Assembly: GCA_964524145.1 (NCBI GenBank)
Contig: CAZGCA010000055.1
Location: 1-42,831, forward strand
DNA length: 42,831 nt
Direction: 5' to 3'
Source of the DNA: CAZGCA01 sp964524145
GTDB lineage: Bacteria; Hydrogenedentota; CAZGCA01
A model generated the notes under the pieces. It was not told where the DNA came from, ran no database searches, and saw only the letters and a program-made list of their open reading frames with translations. The first letter of the stretch is position 1, and every line of letters begins with the position of its first letter. Positions 16,699 through 25,287 of this stretch are shown here, one piece after another. Position numbers and translations under genes: made by a program.

Positions 16699-19617
16699 AT
16701 GCTTCAACGCGCTATTTTGAAAGTGTTCGGGACGAAGGCCAAACGAGATGAAAGGAAGTTGCGTCCTCTGGTCGAGGAGATAAAGAGCTTTGAGCCTGCT
16801 CTCGAGTCACTGAGCGACGAGCAGCTTCAGGCCAAGACGGATGAGTTCAAGAACCGGCTGGCCAAAGGCGAGACGGTCGACGACCTCGTGTGCGAGGCGT
16901 TCGCGGTGGTCAAGGAGGCGTGCCGCAGGCTACTCGGGAAGACCTGGGACGTCTGCGGCATCGAAGTGACCTGGGATATGGTTCCCTTTGACGTCCAGCT
17001 CATGGGCGCGATAGTGCTGCACAGGGGAACGATAGCCGAGATGGCCACCGGTGAGGGCAAAACGCTCGCAGCCACCATGCCGCTCTACCTCAACGCGCTG
17101 GAAGGGAAAGGGTGCCATCTCGTCACGGTCAACGATTACCTCGCCAAACGTGACAGGGAGTGGATGGGACCCATATACGAGTTTCTCGGCTTGGCTGTCG
17201 GCTGCATCCAGCACGACATGACTCCCGAACAGCGCCGGGCAGAGTACGCCAAACACATAACCTACGGCACGAACAGCGAGTTCGGGTTCGATTACCTTCG
17301 CGACAATATGGCCTCCGACAAGGACCACATGGTGCAACGCGAACACCACTACGCCATTGTGGACGAGGTTGACAGCATCCTGATAGACGAGGCCCGGACG
17401 CCTCTTATCATCTCCGGACCCGTCGAGCATATGCCGCAAAAGTTCGACGAATTCAAGCCGATGGTCGAGCAGCTCGTGCGGCGACAGAACCGGCTGGCGG
17501 CGGAACTGACCGGGAAAGTCAGAGAAGCGATCGAGTCGGATGACGAAGACGTTGCGGGGAAGAACCTGCTGTTGCTGCGGATGGGTGCGCCAAAGTCCAA
17601 GGGGTTCCTGCAGCTTTTGGAAGACATCAGAAACCAGAAACTCATGCTACGCGCCGAAAAAGGCTACATGCTGGAGAAGCTGATACCGGAGCTGCAGGAG
17701 GAACTGTTCTACGCGATCGAGGAACGCTCGAACAACGTTGTGCTGACCGAGAAAGGACGCGGCTCGTTGTCCGCCTCGGATCGGGACCTGCTTATCGTGC
17801 CGGATCTCGATGAGCGGTTGGGTGAGATAGAGACACACACGGAGATGACCGAGGAGGAGAAACGAGCCGCTAAGCTGAGCGTGGAGGAGGAGTTCCACGA
17901 GAAGAACGAGAACATCCACACCGTGTCGCAGCTGCTCAAGGCGTATGCGCTGTTCGAGAAGGATGTCGAGTATGTCGTAAGCGACAACAAGGTGATCATC
18001 GTAGACGAGTTTACGGGACGATTGATGCCGGGCAGACGGTACAGCGACGGGCTGCACCAGGCGATAGAGGCGAAGGAAAACGTCAAGGTCGGCGAGGCCA
18101 ACCAGACCCTGGCAACCATCACGCTGCAGTACTACTTCCGCATGTACGACAAGCTGTCCGGTATGACTGGCACAGCGGACACCGAGGCGGGCGAGTTTAG
18201 AAAAATATATGAGCTCGACGTGGTGGTCATTCCTACAAACGAGCCCGTGATCCGCGACGATTGTCCCGACGTGATCTATAAGACCGAGAGAGAGAAGGCT
18301 CGCGCTATCATCGATGAGATAGTCGAACTGCACAACGAGGGCAGACCGGTACTGGTGGGCACGGTCTCGGTTGACAAATCGGAGCGTCTGAGCGCAATGC
18401 TCAAGAAACGCGGCATCCGTCACCAGGTGCTCAACGCGCGCTACCACCAGCAGGAGGCGGGAATAATATCCAAGGCCGGTGAAGGCGGGACCGTGACCAT
18501 CGCAACGAACATGGCGGGCCGTGGAACTGACATCAAGCTTGGCGAAGGCATCCCGGCGCTTGGCGGACTGCACGTGCTCGGAACCGAGCGGCACGAGAGC
18601 CGCCGCATAGACAATCAGCTCCGGGGCCGCTGCGGCCGGCAGGGCGATCCCGGCTCGTCGCGGTTCTATCTGTCGCTCGAAGATAACCTGATGCGCATAT
18701 TCGGCGGCGACAGACTTGGGAGTATGTTGGATAGTTTCGGCATGCAGGAAGACGAGCCGATCGAACACAAGTACGTCACCCGCGCCATCGAGACCGCTCA
18801 GCACAGGGTCGAACGCAACAACTTCGCGATCCGCGAGCAGTTGGTCAAATACGACGACATCATGAACCTCCAGCGCGAGATAGTCTACTCTCGCAGAAGA
18901 GAGATACTCAACGAAGACGACATTCGGCCCCAGATACTCGAAGTTATCGAGGATCTCATCTCGGAGAATGTCGGCCTCTACGTTCCGAAACGTGCTCGAC
19001 CTGACGAGATAGATCTCGACGGCCTCAAACGTTGGGTTGAACGGACGTTCGTATTCACGCCGCATTTCGAGGAACTCGGCGACGATATCTCGCCCGAGGC
19101 CGTGCACGAGATGCTTTTCAAGCGGGCGCGGCAGGTGTACGAGCAGAAAGAAACACTCTTCGGTGCCGACCTGATGAAACATGTCGCGCGCATGGTGGTG
19201 CACCAGGCCGTCGATTCGAAGTGGAAGGACCACCTCTTGGCGATGGACCATCTCAAAGAAGCAGTGGGCATGCGTGCTTATGCCCAACGCGACCCCGTCG
19301 TCGAGTACAAGCAGGAAGCGTTCGAGATGTTCTCGACAATGATGAGCAGCATCAATGAGGATGTCGCAAGCTTCCTGTTCAAGGCGCGGTTTGAAGCCGG
19401 GGCGCAACAACGCAAGAGCCCGCTCGAAGCTGGCAGGACCAGGCTTTCGGGTCCCGGCACAGGGACACCCGCCGAGATGCCGATGCAACGCCAGCGGGCA
19501 GCTGCCGAAAACGTCCCGCAAGCCATCGAGCCGCGCCGGGTCAGCAAGAAGCCGGGCCGTAACGAACCGTGCCCTTGCGGCAGCGGCAAGAAGTACAAAA
19601 TGTGCTGCGGCAGATAG
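16699..19617 (+). CDS. secA: preprotein translocase ATPase SecA
   Basis: Motor that drives unfolded preproteins through SecYEG. 972 residues from ATG at 16699 (MLQRAILKVFGTKAKRDE is the family N-terminus; GAGGG lies 6 bases upstream). Visible motifs: Walker A MATGEGKTLAA (about 115-125), DEVD (about 222-225), GTGTAD-type segment SGMTGTADTEAGEF, NMAGRGTDIKLGEG (about 604), GTERHESRRIDNQLRGR, and the C-terminal SecB/lipid-binding zinc motif PCPCGSGKKYKMCCGR. Between LIISGP (about 240) and LLKAYALF (about 410) there are roughly 170 residues where E. coli has about 95, an insertion of some 75 residues with charged, helical character. The insertion after GTDI seen in E. coli is absent. Confidence 0.97.
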   Translation: MLQRAILKVFGTKAKRDERKLRPLVEEIKSFEPALESLSDEQLQAKTDEFKNRLAKGETVDDLVCEAFAVVKEACRRLLGKTWDVCGIEVTWDMVPFDVQLMGAIVLHRGTIAEMATGEGKTLAATMPLYLNALEGKGCHLVTVNDYLAKRDREWMGPIYEFLGLAVGCIQHDMTPEQRRAEYAKHITYGTNSEFGFDYLRDNMASDKDHMVQREHHYAIVDEVDSILIDEARTPLIISGPVEHMPQKFDEFKPMVEQLVRRQNRLAAELTGKVREAIESDDEDVAGKNLLLLRMGAPKSKGFLQLLEDIRNQKLMLRAEKGYMLEKLIPELQEELFYAIEERSNNVVLTEKGRGSLSASDRDLLIVPDLDERLGEIETHTEMTEEEKRAAKLSVEEEFHEKNENIHTVSQLLKAYALFEKDVEYVVSDNKVIIVDEFTGRLMPGRRYSDGLHQAIEAKENVKVGEANQTLATITLQYYFRMYDKLSGMTGTADTEAGEFRKIYELDVVVIPTNEPVIRDDCPDVIYKTEREKARAIIDEIVELHNEGRPVLVGTVSVDKSERLSAMLKKRGIRHQVLNARYHQQEAGIISKAGEGGTVTIATNMAGRGTDIKLGEGIPALGGLHVLGTERHESRRIDNQLRGRCGRQGDPGSSRFYLSLEDNLMRIFGGDRLGSMLDSFGMQEDEPIEHKYVTRAIETAQHRVERNNFAIREQLVKYDDIMNLQREIVYSRRREILNEDDIRPQILEVIEDLISENVGLYVPKRARPDEIDLDGLKRWVERTFVFTPHFEELGDDISPEAVHEMLFKRARQVYEQKETLFGADLMKHVARMVVHQAVDSKWKDHLLAMDHLKEAVGMRAYAQRDPVVEYKQEAFEMFSTMMSSINEDVASFLFKARFEAGAQQRKSPLEAGRTRLSGPGTGTPAEMPMQRQRAAAENVPQAIEPRRVSKKPGRNEPCPCGSGKKYKMCCGR

Positions 19618-19788
19618 GCCTACTACGCCAGTGCAGAAACGTAAAACCACCAGGGACAACGGCAAGCTTCGTGCAGGTCGAAAAGTACCGCCCATCGTCG
19701 CCGTTTGCGGCAGCGGCGGATGGTCCGTACCCGCCTGCGGCCTGCGTTCATCCCTTTTCACGGATTAGGTCGCGTGCGAGCTGCATCC

Positions 19789-20601
19789 ATGCGTGTAAAG
19801 ATAGCCATCGTCATGGCGGTGATCATCTTTTGGGGGGCAACGACTTTCACATTGCTCAGACGCGAAGTGTTTCTCCCGAAGGCGCAGGTCCAGGGAGAAC
19901 GTTCGCGATTGTTCTTCGATCCCGGATCCCTGCCGCTGGATTCGTGGCTGGGCATATACTTCAAGGAGAACAAGATCGGCTACTCACATTCGGTCATAAC
20001 GGAATCGCCAGCTGCGACATCAGCTTATGTTGCGCAGAACAGAACCGTTCTGCGCTTCTCGCTGCTGGGAGAACCGACGGAATTCGTCTTGGACGCGATG
20101 GCAGAGCTTGACGAACAAGGACGCACCGTGTCACTGGATTTCAGGCTCGTCTCGGAGGGCACGCGAACGCAGGTCTCCGGCAGATTTGTCGGCGACGGCT
20201 TGGAACTCCAGGTTGAGACCGGCGGTTCTACATTCGAGAAGACGCTCCCGGTGAGCCCGGACATTGTTCTTTCCAACACGGTCAGCCCGCTTCTTGTTGT
20301 TCCGTCGCTCGAAGAAGGCGTCGAATACAAGCTGGACATCGTTGACCCGATAACGCTCTCTTCGAGCGAGGCTCGTATCACGGTGCTGGGCCGCGAGAGA
20401 AATGATGTGGCGGGCAAGAGGCAGGAACTCTCGAAGGTGAGCGTGCAGTACCAGGGCTTCACGACGACTGCGTGGGTAACCGACGACGGTGAGGTGGTGC
20501 GGGTCGAGACGCCTCTCGGTGTAACGATGATCAAGGAGACTGAAGATGAAGCGCTCGATCGGGCGGTCAAGGGAACGGAGTTGAGCGGTGATCACGACTG
20601 A
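19789..20601 (+). CDS. membrane-anchored protein of unknown function, exporter-linked
   Basis: I do not recognise a named family with confidence. From ATG at 19789 the protein has 270 residues: a short basic start, one hydrophobic segment (VKIAIVMAVIIFWGATTFTLL) and then a beta-rich, probably periplasmic body. The block SWLGIYFKENKIGYSHSVI resembles the N-terminal lead-in (GIYLxGxKIGY) seen ahead of some secreted transglutaminase-like domains, but no transglutaminase Cys-His-Asp core follows. The rest (FSLLGEPTEFVLDAMAEL, SLDFRLVSEG) would suit a substrate- or lipid-binding beta structure. It overlaps the ABC ATPase by 14 bases, so it is translationally coupled to the exporter and may be its periplasmic adaptor. 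That role is inference. Confidence 0.65.
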   Translation: MRVKIAIVMAVIIFWGATTFTLLRREVFLPKAQVQGERSRLFFDPGSLPLDSWLGIYFKENKIGYSHSVITESPAATSAYVAQNRTVLRFSLLGEPTEFVLDAMAELDEQGRTVSLDFRLVSEGTRTQVSGRFVGDGLELQVETGGSTFEKTLPVSPDIVLSNTVSPLLVVPSLEEGVEYKLDIVDPITLSSSEARITVLGRERNDVAGKRQELSKVSVQYQGFTTTAWVTDDGEVVRVETPLGVTMIKETEDEALDRAVKGTELSGDHD

Positions 20602-21322
20602 GAACCTGACCAAGCAGTTCGGACAGAAAGTCGCCGTGGACGGGCTCTCGCTCCATGTCGATCGCGGGGAGTTCTTCTCGTTCCTCGGACCCAACGGAGC
20701 CGGCAAAACCACGACCATCAAGATGCTCGTCGGGTTGCTGGCCCCAACCTCGGGTAAAGCGCTGATCGGTACCTTCGACGTCCGGGAGAACCATGTTGCG
20801 GCGAAACGGCTTATCGGCTACATTCCCGACCAGCCGTTTCTGTACGAGAAACTCACGGGCCGCGAGTTCATGCGGTTTGTCGGCGGTCTCTACGAGATGG
20901 ACGACGCGGTGGTGCAGTCGCGCACGGAAGACCTGCTCGAGTTGTTCTCGGTCCGGGAGTATGGCGACCAGCTTATCCAGGACTACTCGCACGGCATGCG
21001 CCAAAAACTCTCGTTCAGTGCGGCGTTCCTGCACGATCCTGCCGTGGTCATCGTGGACGAGCCCTGGGTCGGGCTCGACCCGAGAAGCATCAAGTTTGTC
21101 AAGGAGTATCTGAAACAGAAGACCCGCAACGGGCTGACAGTTTTCATGTCTACCCATACCTTGAGCATAGCCGAAGAGATCTCCGACACCATAGGTATCA
21201 TCAATGAAGGCCGACTGGTAACGGTCAACACCGTTGGGGGGATACTTCAACAGCGTGATTCGGGCAGGTTTGAGGACGTGTTTCTCGAACTAACCGAGGA
21301 GGCGGGCAGTAACGGTGGATAA
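20588..21322 (+). CDS. ABC transporter ATP-binding protein
   Basis: Energises an ABC-2-type exporter. 244 residues from GTG at 20588. Walker A GPNGAGKTT (34-42), Q-loop Q82 (IPDQP), signature SHGMRQ (134-139, where canonical members have SGGQ or SGGM), Walker B VVIVDEP with E158, D-loop GLDP and switch H190 (STHTL) are all present, so it should hydrolyse ATP. It overlaps the preceding anchored protein by 14 bases and the permease by 8 bases. Its substrate is unknown. The arrangement and sequence style resemble the CcmA/NatA-like exporters. Confidence 0.94.
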   Translation: MITTENLTKQFGQKVAVDGLSLHVDRGEFFSFLGPNGAGKTTTIKMLVGLLAPTSGKALIGTFDVRENHVAAKRLIGYIPDQPFLYEKLTGREFMRFVGGLYEMDDAVVQSRTEDLLELFSVREYGDQLIQDYSHGMRQKLSFSAAFLHDPAVVIVDEPWVGLDPRSIKFVKEYLKQKTRNGLTVFMSTHTLSIAEEISDTIGIINEGRLVTVNTVGGILQQRDSGRFEDVFLELTEEAGSNGG

Positions 21323-22991
21323 GGTGCTCCTGATCTGGGCGACCAAGACGAGGATCGCCGCACACGCGCTCGCTGACGTTCGCAACGAATCGAGACTGAA
21401 GATCGGTGTTATCCTGTTCTTTGTCATATTGCTATGGGGCGGAGCGTTCGTGGCTTCCTACGAGGCGTTGGGGTTCCTGAAGAGCTTCGATCCTTCTCAG
21501 TCACCCTCCGGGAGCACGATAGGCGCGATAGTCATGGTGCGCATGCTTTCACTGTTCTTCATGATGGTGTTCCTGATGCTCGTGTTCTCAAACGTGCTCA
21601 TAGCCTTCTCGACCTTGTACAGAACCGAGGAGGTGGACTATCTCATGGCGTCGCCGGTAGGCGTCTGCGAGCTGTTCACGGCGCGTTTCGCCGAGTGTCT
21701 TTTCATGAGCTCATGGGCGGTCGTCTTTCTGGGGACGCCGTTGATGCTGAGTTACGGGCTGGTCAATGACGCGCCGTGGTTCTTCTACCTCTCGATCCTA
21801 TTGTTCTACCTGCCTCTTGCAGTCATTCCGGCGTGCATCGGGGCCGTTATTGCCATGCTGATTGTCGCGATATCTCCACAGATACGCGGCCGTGTATTCG
21901 CTGCGCTTGTGGTGCTAACGGTCGCAGCACTCCTCGCGTACCTGTACCGCACGTTCAACATCGAACGGCTCTCCGAGGCCGAACTGTTCCTCGCCATGCT
22001 TGACGCCATGAAGGGTACCCAATCACCGTTGCTGCCCAGCAGTTGGGCGGCAGAGGGTGTTCTGAACTGTGCAGGCCGCAACTTCGGCCGGAGCGCGTTC
22101 TACTTCGGCCTGCTCGTGAGCAACGCGCTCATGGCGTTCGTTGTGACCCTTGCAGTGGTCTCGAAGCTTTACTACCGGGGATACTCTCTGCTCAAGAGCA
22201 CCGGATCGAGGAGAAGAATCTCCGGCCGGGGCATTCTAGGTAGGCTGGATTGGGTATTCGGCTTCTTGCGACCCCAGTATCGGTCGCTTATCGTGAAAGA
22301 CGTCCGGTTGTTCTGGCGTGACGCGACGCAATGGTCGCAGTTCGTCATCTTCTTCGGCCTGATGGCGGTCTATGTAGCCAACTTGCGCAACGTGCCGACA
22401 TATCGCGACTCGTTGCTCTGGCGCAACGCGACGGCGTTTCTCAACTTGTCGTCGTCCGCCCTCATCCTGGCGACACTTACAAGCCGGTTCATCTTCCCGT
22501 TGATAAGCCTCGAGGGCAGACGGTTCTGGATTGTCGGCCTGGCGCCCTTGGCTCGATCGAAACTCGTCTGGCAGAAGTTCTGGCTCAGCGTGGGCACTTG
22601 TATCTGTTTCACCCTGGGGCTCGTCATTCTCTCGAGCGTTATTCTGCGTGTCGAACCGCTGATAATGGCGTTGTCGATCATGACCATCGTGCTTATGAAC
22701 TTCGCTCTTTCGGGGATGGCCGTCGGGTTCGGCGCCATGTATCCCAACTTCAAGGAGGACAATCCCGCTCGCATAGTCTCGGGCATGGGCGGAACGCTTA
22801 ACTTCCTTGTCAGTATCATCTACATAGCCGTGACCATAGGCGTGCAAGCGGGACTGCTTCAGTTCCGTACGTACCACTTCTTCGGGTTGCTGCTGGCGGG
22901 CGTGATCGCTTTCGTGATAACGCTGAGCGCGGCAGCAACGTTCGTGCCGTTGGCTCTCGGGATGCGTGCGTTGAACAAAGCTGATTTCTGA
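21315..22991 (+). CDS. ABC exporter permease, large multi-spanning protein
   Basis: Membrane partner of the ATPase just upstream, 558 residues from GTG at 21315. Hydrophobic segments are numerous, about ten to twelve, starting with GVILFFVILLWGGAFVASY (31-49) and ending with LLLAGVIAFVITLSAAATFVPL near the C-terminus. The arrangement suggests two six-helix halves with a cytoplasmic middle region (about 290-340, containing RRISGRGILGRLDWVFGFL). EEVDYLMASPVGVCELF and RFIFPLISLEGRRFWIVGLAP are reminiscent of exporter permeases in which a single polypeptide forms the whole channel. Overlap with the ATPase indicates translational coupling. No substrate can be assigned from sequence. Confidence 0.85.
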   Translation: MDKVLLIWATKTRIAAHALADVRNESRLKIGVILFFVILLWGGAFVASYEALGFLKSFDPSQSPSGSTIGAIVMVRMLSLFFMMVFLMLVFSNVLIAFSTLYRTEEVDYLMASPVGVCELFTARFAECLFMSSWAVVFLGTPLMLSYGLVNDAPWFFYLSILLFYLPLAVIPACIGAVIAMLIVAISPQIRGRVFAALVVLTVAALLAYLYRTFNIERLSEAELFLAMLDAMKGTQSPLLPSSWAAEGVLNCAGRNFGRSAFYFGLLVSNALMAFVVTLAVVSKLYYRGYSLLKSTGSRRRISGRGILGRLDWVFGFLRPQYRSLIVKDVRLFWRDATQWSQFVIFFGLMAVYVANLRNVPTYRDSLLWRNATAFLNLSSSALILATLTSRFIFPLISLEGRRFWIVGLAPLARSKLVWQKFWLSVGTCICFTLGLVILSSVILRVEPLIMALSIMTIVLMNFALSGMAVGFGAMYPNFKEDNPARIVSGMGGTLNFLVSIIYIAVTIGVQAGLLQFRTYHFFGLLLAGVIAFVITLSAAATFVPLALGMRALNKADF

Positions 22992-23023
22992 TTGTATAAG
23001 AGACAGGAGCAGAGGAGGACCGT

Positions 23024-23419
23024 ATGACAACCAAGCTTCTCGTTGAGACGCGCTCGCAGGTGGATTTCGTTGACATAGACTCGCTTGTCGAGGATACCGT
23101 TGCGACCCAGGGAATAACGGACGGCGTGTGCCATGTCTACGTTCCTCATACCACGGCGGGGATCACCATCAACGAGAACGCCGATCCCGACGTGAAACGC
23201 GACATCATCACCGAGCTGAACAAGATCGTTCCGTTCGACGACGGTTACAGGCACGTGGAGGGCAACTCGGCGGCACACATCAAGGCGAGCATCGTCGGGT
23301 TCTCGGTTTCAGTGCCCATCGAGTCGGGGCGACTTCTGCTCGGGACCTGGCAATCGATCTACCTGTGCGAATTCGACGGCCCCAGACGCAGGTCGGTCCT
23401 CGTCACGGTGTTGTCGTAA
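23024..23419 (+). CDS. yjbQ: YjbQ/UPF0047 family protein
   Basis: 131 residues, a very widespread small enzyme-like family; E. coli YjbQ has weak thiamine-phosphate synthase activity and its true role is unsettled. Conserved blocks: HTTAGITINENADPDV (about 42-57), HVEGNSAAHIKAS and GTWQSIYLCEFDGPRRR. The histidines in the first two blocks form the metal site. An excellent ribosome site, AGGAGG, is 5 bases before the ATG. It follows the permease by 32 bases; whether it shares the exporter transcript is unclear. Confidence 0.93.
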   Translation: MTTKLLVETRSQVDFVDIDSLVEDTVATQGITDGVCHVYVPHTTAGITINENADPDVKRDIITELNKIVPFDDGYRHVEGNSAAHIKASIVGFSVSVPIESGRLLLGTWQSIYLCEFDGPRRRSVLVTVLS

Positions 23420-23453
23420 ACAGTTCTCTCGTGGAAGCGGCGTGCACGCGGGA

Positions 23454-24284
23454 TCAGCTGGTACCCGTATCGAAGAGGAACCGCCGACAGCTCGGACAGA
23501 AATAGGTCTTGTCGCCGCGCCGCAACTGCTGGACGAACTTTGTGGGCAGCCGCAGGTTGCAGCCCTGGCACGTGCCGCCTTCGACCGCGACGACCGCTAT
23601 CCCCGAACGCGCCACAAGCCGGTCGAAATATGCAAGCACGTCCTCATCAATGCACGACCGCAACTTGTTTATCTGAGAGGTTATGACCCGCTTGCCTTTT
23701 TTTTCCGTGCGTTTGAGGTTCTCGAGCCGCTGCAGCCGGATAAGCAGTGCTATCTCGACATCTTCGCTGCTGAGCTCGACCGCGTGCACCGTTGGGGCCG
23801 ATTTGGCCTTCTTCGCCCGTCCACTGGCGGTTTTCGGGCCCGCATCCCGCAAGACACTGTAAATCTCGGCGGGCGTTTTTGCGCCCAACAACACCTTGCG
23901 CGCTTTCGTCACAGAGAGCAGTTGGCACAATGCCGAGATGAAGAAGAGGTACTTGGGGGCCTCTTCGTTGGGATACACCGTGAGAAAGATCAGTCTCACT
24001 CGCGTACCGTCAAAAGAAAGAAAATCTATGGGCTTCTTCAGGCGGCCGACCGCACAGACCAGTCGCGGCACGTTCCTGGAACGAGCGTGCGGTATCGCGA
24101 TACCGTGGCCAAGCGAGGTCGGTTCTAGACTTTCTCGTTCCATCACGCGCTCGAGCACCTCGTGCTCGTCCACAACATTCTTGTTGGCGCCGAGATGTGC
24201 TACGAGCTGACGTATCGCGTCAGCCTTGGACGTTGCGTCCAGTTCAATTACGTTCTCTTTACGGATATGCTCTACAAACTTCAT
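23454..24284 (-). CDS. PTS EIIA (PtsN-like) domain fused to a C4 zinc ribbon
   Basis: 276 residues from ATG at 24284, chosen because AAGGA lies 7 bases upstream and MKFVEHIRKENVIEL is a typical EIIA-Ntr N-terminus. Residues 1-150 form a PTS EIIA type-2 domain with phospho-acceptor H66 in GHGIAIPHAR. A basic linker (about 151-165) and a charged helical region (170-225) lead to a C-terminal zinc ribbon with C239/C242 (GGTCQGCNLRLP) and C263/C266 (FCPSCRRFL). That tail looks like the C4 ribbon of the DUF164 family, which in those proteins also follows a coiled coil. No PTS EI, HPr or permease is in the window. The fusion suggests a regulatory EIIA tied to nucleic acid or protein binding. The function is unknown; both domain calls are firm. 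Confidence 0.88.
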   Translation of the reverse strand: MKFVEHIRKENVIELDATSKADAIRQLVAHLGANKNVVDEHEVLERVMERESLEPTSLGHGIAIPHARSRNVPRLVCAVGRLKKPIDFLSFDGTRVRLIFLTVYPNEEAPKYLFFISALCQLLSVTKARKVLLGAKTPAEIYSVLRDAGPKTASGRAKKAKSAPTVHAVELSSEDVEIALLIRLQRLENLKRTEKKGKRVITSQINKLRSCIDEDVLAYFDRLVARSGIAVVAVEGGTCQGCNLRLPTKFVQQLRRGDKTYFCPSCRRFLFDTGTS

Positions 24285-24684
24285 CGCCGTTCCTTCTGCA
24301 TCGGCCACACGGGGCATGATATTCGATCCCGGCTCCGGTTCTCTTAACCCGCACATACAGTATCAGCAATCAACGATAATTTCAACTAACCTGAGACGCA
24401 TGCGCCAGTGTGTGTTCGTGAAGGTATGAGGACGATCTAAGGATATCTCCCTGACAGCCATCTCCAATTGGTCTCGCTCGTTGAGGTCCATCTTCCCCAG
24501 TGCTCGTACGCGAACCGCCCACCTGTCAAGTCCTCAAATCGATGGTTGACAATAGCGGGTTGTCTTTCCTATAATAAAAGTAGGGGGTGGAGGATGGAGC
24601 GCAGAGTGGAGGACTTGCGTGCCTCTCTTTGCGGGCCTGAATCGGTGATCCGTAGTATCTGTGGTTTTGTGGCGAGAAGTCTCT
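24285..24684. other. divergent intergenic region between EIIA-ribbon and hdr genes
   Basis: About 400 bases without a convincing gene. It holds the strong hdr promoter (24546-24575) and a leader of about 100 bases before hdrC. A weak candidate minus-strand promoter for the EIIA-ribbon gene (TTGAAA followed by poorly matching -10) is not strong enough to list separately. Confidence 0.5.
24546..24575 (+). promoter_or_regulatory. strong sigma70-type promoter of the hdr/flx operon
   Basis: Perfect TTGACA (24546-24551), 18-base spacer and perfect TATAAT (24570-24575). Start would be near 24582, about 100 bases before hdrC. This is the best promoter match in the window, which suggests high constitutive expression of the operon. 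Confidence 0.82.
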
Positions 24685-25287
24685 ATGACTGCCAAGATAG
24701 AGCAGGGAGCGATACAGTCGTTCGCCAAAGAGGTTGAAGAAGCCGGTGGCGGGCGGGTTGCCGACTGCTACCAGTGCGGCAAATGTTCCGCAGGCTGTCC
24801 GGTGGCGTCGTTCATGGACCTGCTTCCCCACCAGGTGGTGCGGTACGTTCAGCTCGGCTTGCGTGACGAGGTTCTCGCGTCGCGGACAATTTGGGTCTGC
24901 GCATCGTGCCAGACGTGTACGACGCGATGCCCCAAAGAGTTTGAGATAGCCCACCTGATGGACATTCTGCGCGAGATATCGCTGAAGGAAGGTAAAGTCG
25001 CTGTCAGCGAGAAGGACAAGCTCACGTTCCATCGCGCGTTTCTGAAATCCGTCGAGCACCACGGCCGTATATTCGAGCTCGGTATGATCCAGAACTTCAA
25101 GATGAAGACGGCGGCAAAACAGGCGGTGACAGACCCGCGCGTCCTCTTCCAGGACGCAATGATGGGCAAGGGAATGTTGTTCAAGAACAAGCTCCACTTT
25201 CTTCCCGGCAACATCAAAGGAAAGAAGCACGTCAAACGGATATTCGACAGGGTTCGCGAGCTTGAGAAATCGAAGGTGAGAGAGTGA
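24685..25287 (+). CDS. hdrC: heterodisulfide reductase subunit C-like 4Fe-4S protein
   Basis: 200 residues from ATG at 24685 (an in-frame GTG at 24661 is possible but less like the family). Two [4Fe-4S] motifs: C28/C31/C34/C38 (CYQCGKCSAGCP) and C72/C75/C78/C82 (CASCQTCTTRCP), then a helical C-terminal half as in HdrC. In Hdr complexes HdrC passes electrons from the flavin subunit HdrA to HdrB. First gene of an eight-gene operon; its stop overlaps the hdrB start (GTGA). Confidence 0.93.
   Translation: MTAKIEQGAIQSFAKEVEEAGGGRVADCYQCGKCSAGCPVASFMDLLPHQVVRYVQLGLRDEVLASRTIWVCASCQTCTTRCPKEFEIAHLMDILREISLKEGKVAVSEKDKLTFHRAFLKSVEHHGRIFELGMIQNFKMKTAAKQAVTDPRVLFQDAMMGKGMLFKNKLHFLPGNIKGKKHVKRIFDRVRELEKSKVRE

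Noticed and set aside
17647..19761. A 704-codon open frame on the minus strand opposite secA
   Set aside because: It is antisense to well-conserved SecA motifs, has no recognisable domain, and is explained by codon bias in a G+C-rich gene.
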